Shown here one piece after another: positions 63,701 to 64,000 of a stretch of 64,000 nucleotides of DNA (the first letter of the stretch is position 1; each line of letters opens with the position of its first letter). A model generated the notes under the pieces. The model made no database searches, was not told the DNA's origin, and was given only the letters and a program-made list of their open reading frames with translations. The stretch is from Symbiodinium natans (Eukaryota; Sar; Dinophyceae; Suessiales; Symbiodiniaceae), in contig CAJNDS010000277.1 in NCBI GenBank assembly GCA_905221605.1, forward strand, positions 30,916-94,915. Direction: 5' to 3'. Both the position numbers and the translations under genes were made by a program.

Positions 63701-64000
63701 TGAAGGAGACTGAGCCGGAGCGCTGCCTGAAACATAGCTGGTACTAGTACAGTACATCAGTACATCGCACGGTCTGGACTGACGACATGTTCTCACAGGT
63801 TAAGATGGCTTAGGGCCTTAGGGCAAGCCCCAAATTGTGTCCTTCTGCAGGCGGTTGTGCTTGTTTTTCTCCTGCTGACTACAGTACTTTCGTGATCTAA
63901 CCGGCGACCTAAATGACTGAGTCTCATCTTCTTCCCGCTGGTAGCAAGGTTTCAGCCGGATATGCTTTGATCTAGAGGGACCCTCATGTTCAACCAGCAA
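63700..64000. other. no supported feature
   Basis: No exon or repeat is recognised in the last 300 bases. Confidence 0.3.

Overview
The window looks like nuclear DNA of a dinoflagellate, most likely a Suessiales/Symbiodiniaceae-type alga. This is inferred from overall character, not from a marker gene. Coding sequence is broken into many short exons on the plus strand. Introns contain long homopolymer G/C tracts and microsatellites. Several introns appear to use GC rather than GT donors. TTTAGGG/CCCTAAA-like words are scattered through non-coding DNA. There are no operons, bacterial signals, rRNA genes, CRISPR arrays or recognisable transposons. No spliced-leader RNA gene was seen.

Layout. 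0-2 kb: degenerate telomere-like, partly duplicated non-coding DNA ending in a small terminal exon. 4-6.5 kb: scattered exons of unrecognised genes, one membrane-spanning. 6.7-7.4 kb: a 700-bp CT tract. 8.8 kb: a tRNA-Gln relic. 10-13.4 kb: a chain of short exons of unknown proteins, one with a ZZ-finger-like Cys pattern. 12.6-12.9 kb: AT and GA microsatellites. 15.9-17.3 kb: a multipass membrane protein split over short exons. 18.1-29.9 kb: more plus-strand exons, including coiled-coil pieces, a C2-like strand pair and divergent EF-hand-like pieces. 30-33 kb: no supported gene.

The clearest single gene is an uninterrupted reading frame at 33172-36867. Its protein of 1231 residues is built mainly from ten nearly identical 98-residue units plus an eleventh, decayed unit. 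Each unit is itself two related halves.

From 39.4 kb a multi-exon gene can be followed. It starts with a perfect Kozak context and an MGQTCC acylation-type N terminus. It continues through a helical exon, two EF-hand loops, a DUF3626 domain and a SPRY domain. These suggest a membrane-anchored, calcium-responsive protein with a protein-binding SPRY module, but function is inference. Further exons to 53.1 kb may belong to the same gene or to the next one. Exons at 54.2-56 kb come from unrecognised proteins. 58.3-59.2 kb is a GGTTAGG-like degenerate tract. At 62-63.7 kb there is a C2-domain gene whose three exons join in perfect phase; its C2 domain carries a long inserted loop.

All supported coding sequence lies on the plus strand, as expected for the unidirectional gene blocks of dinoflagellates. 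Exon edges are read by eye from splice-like sites and reading frame and should be taken as approximate unless phase agreement is stated.
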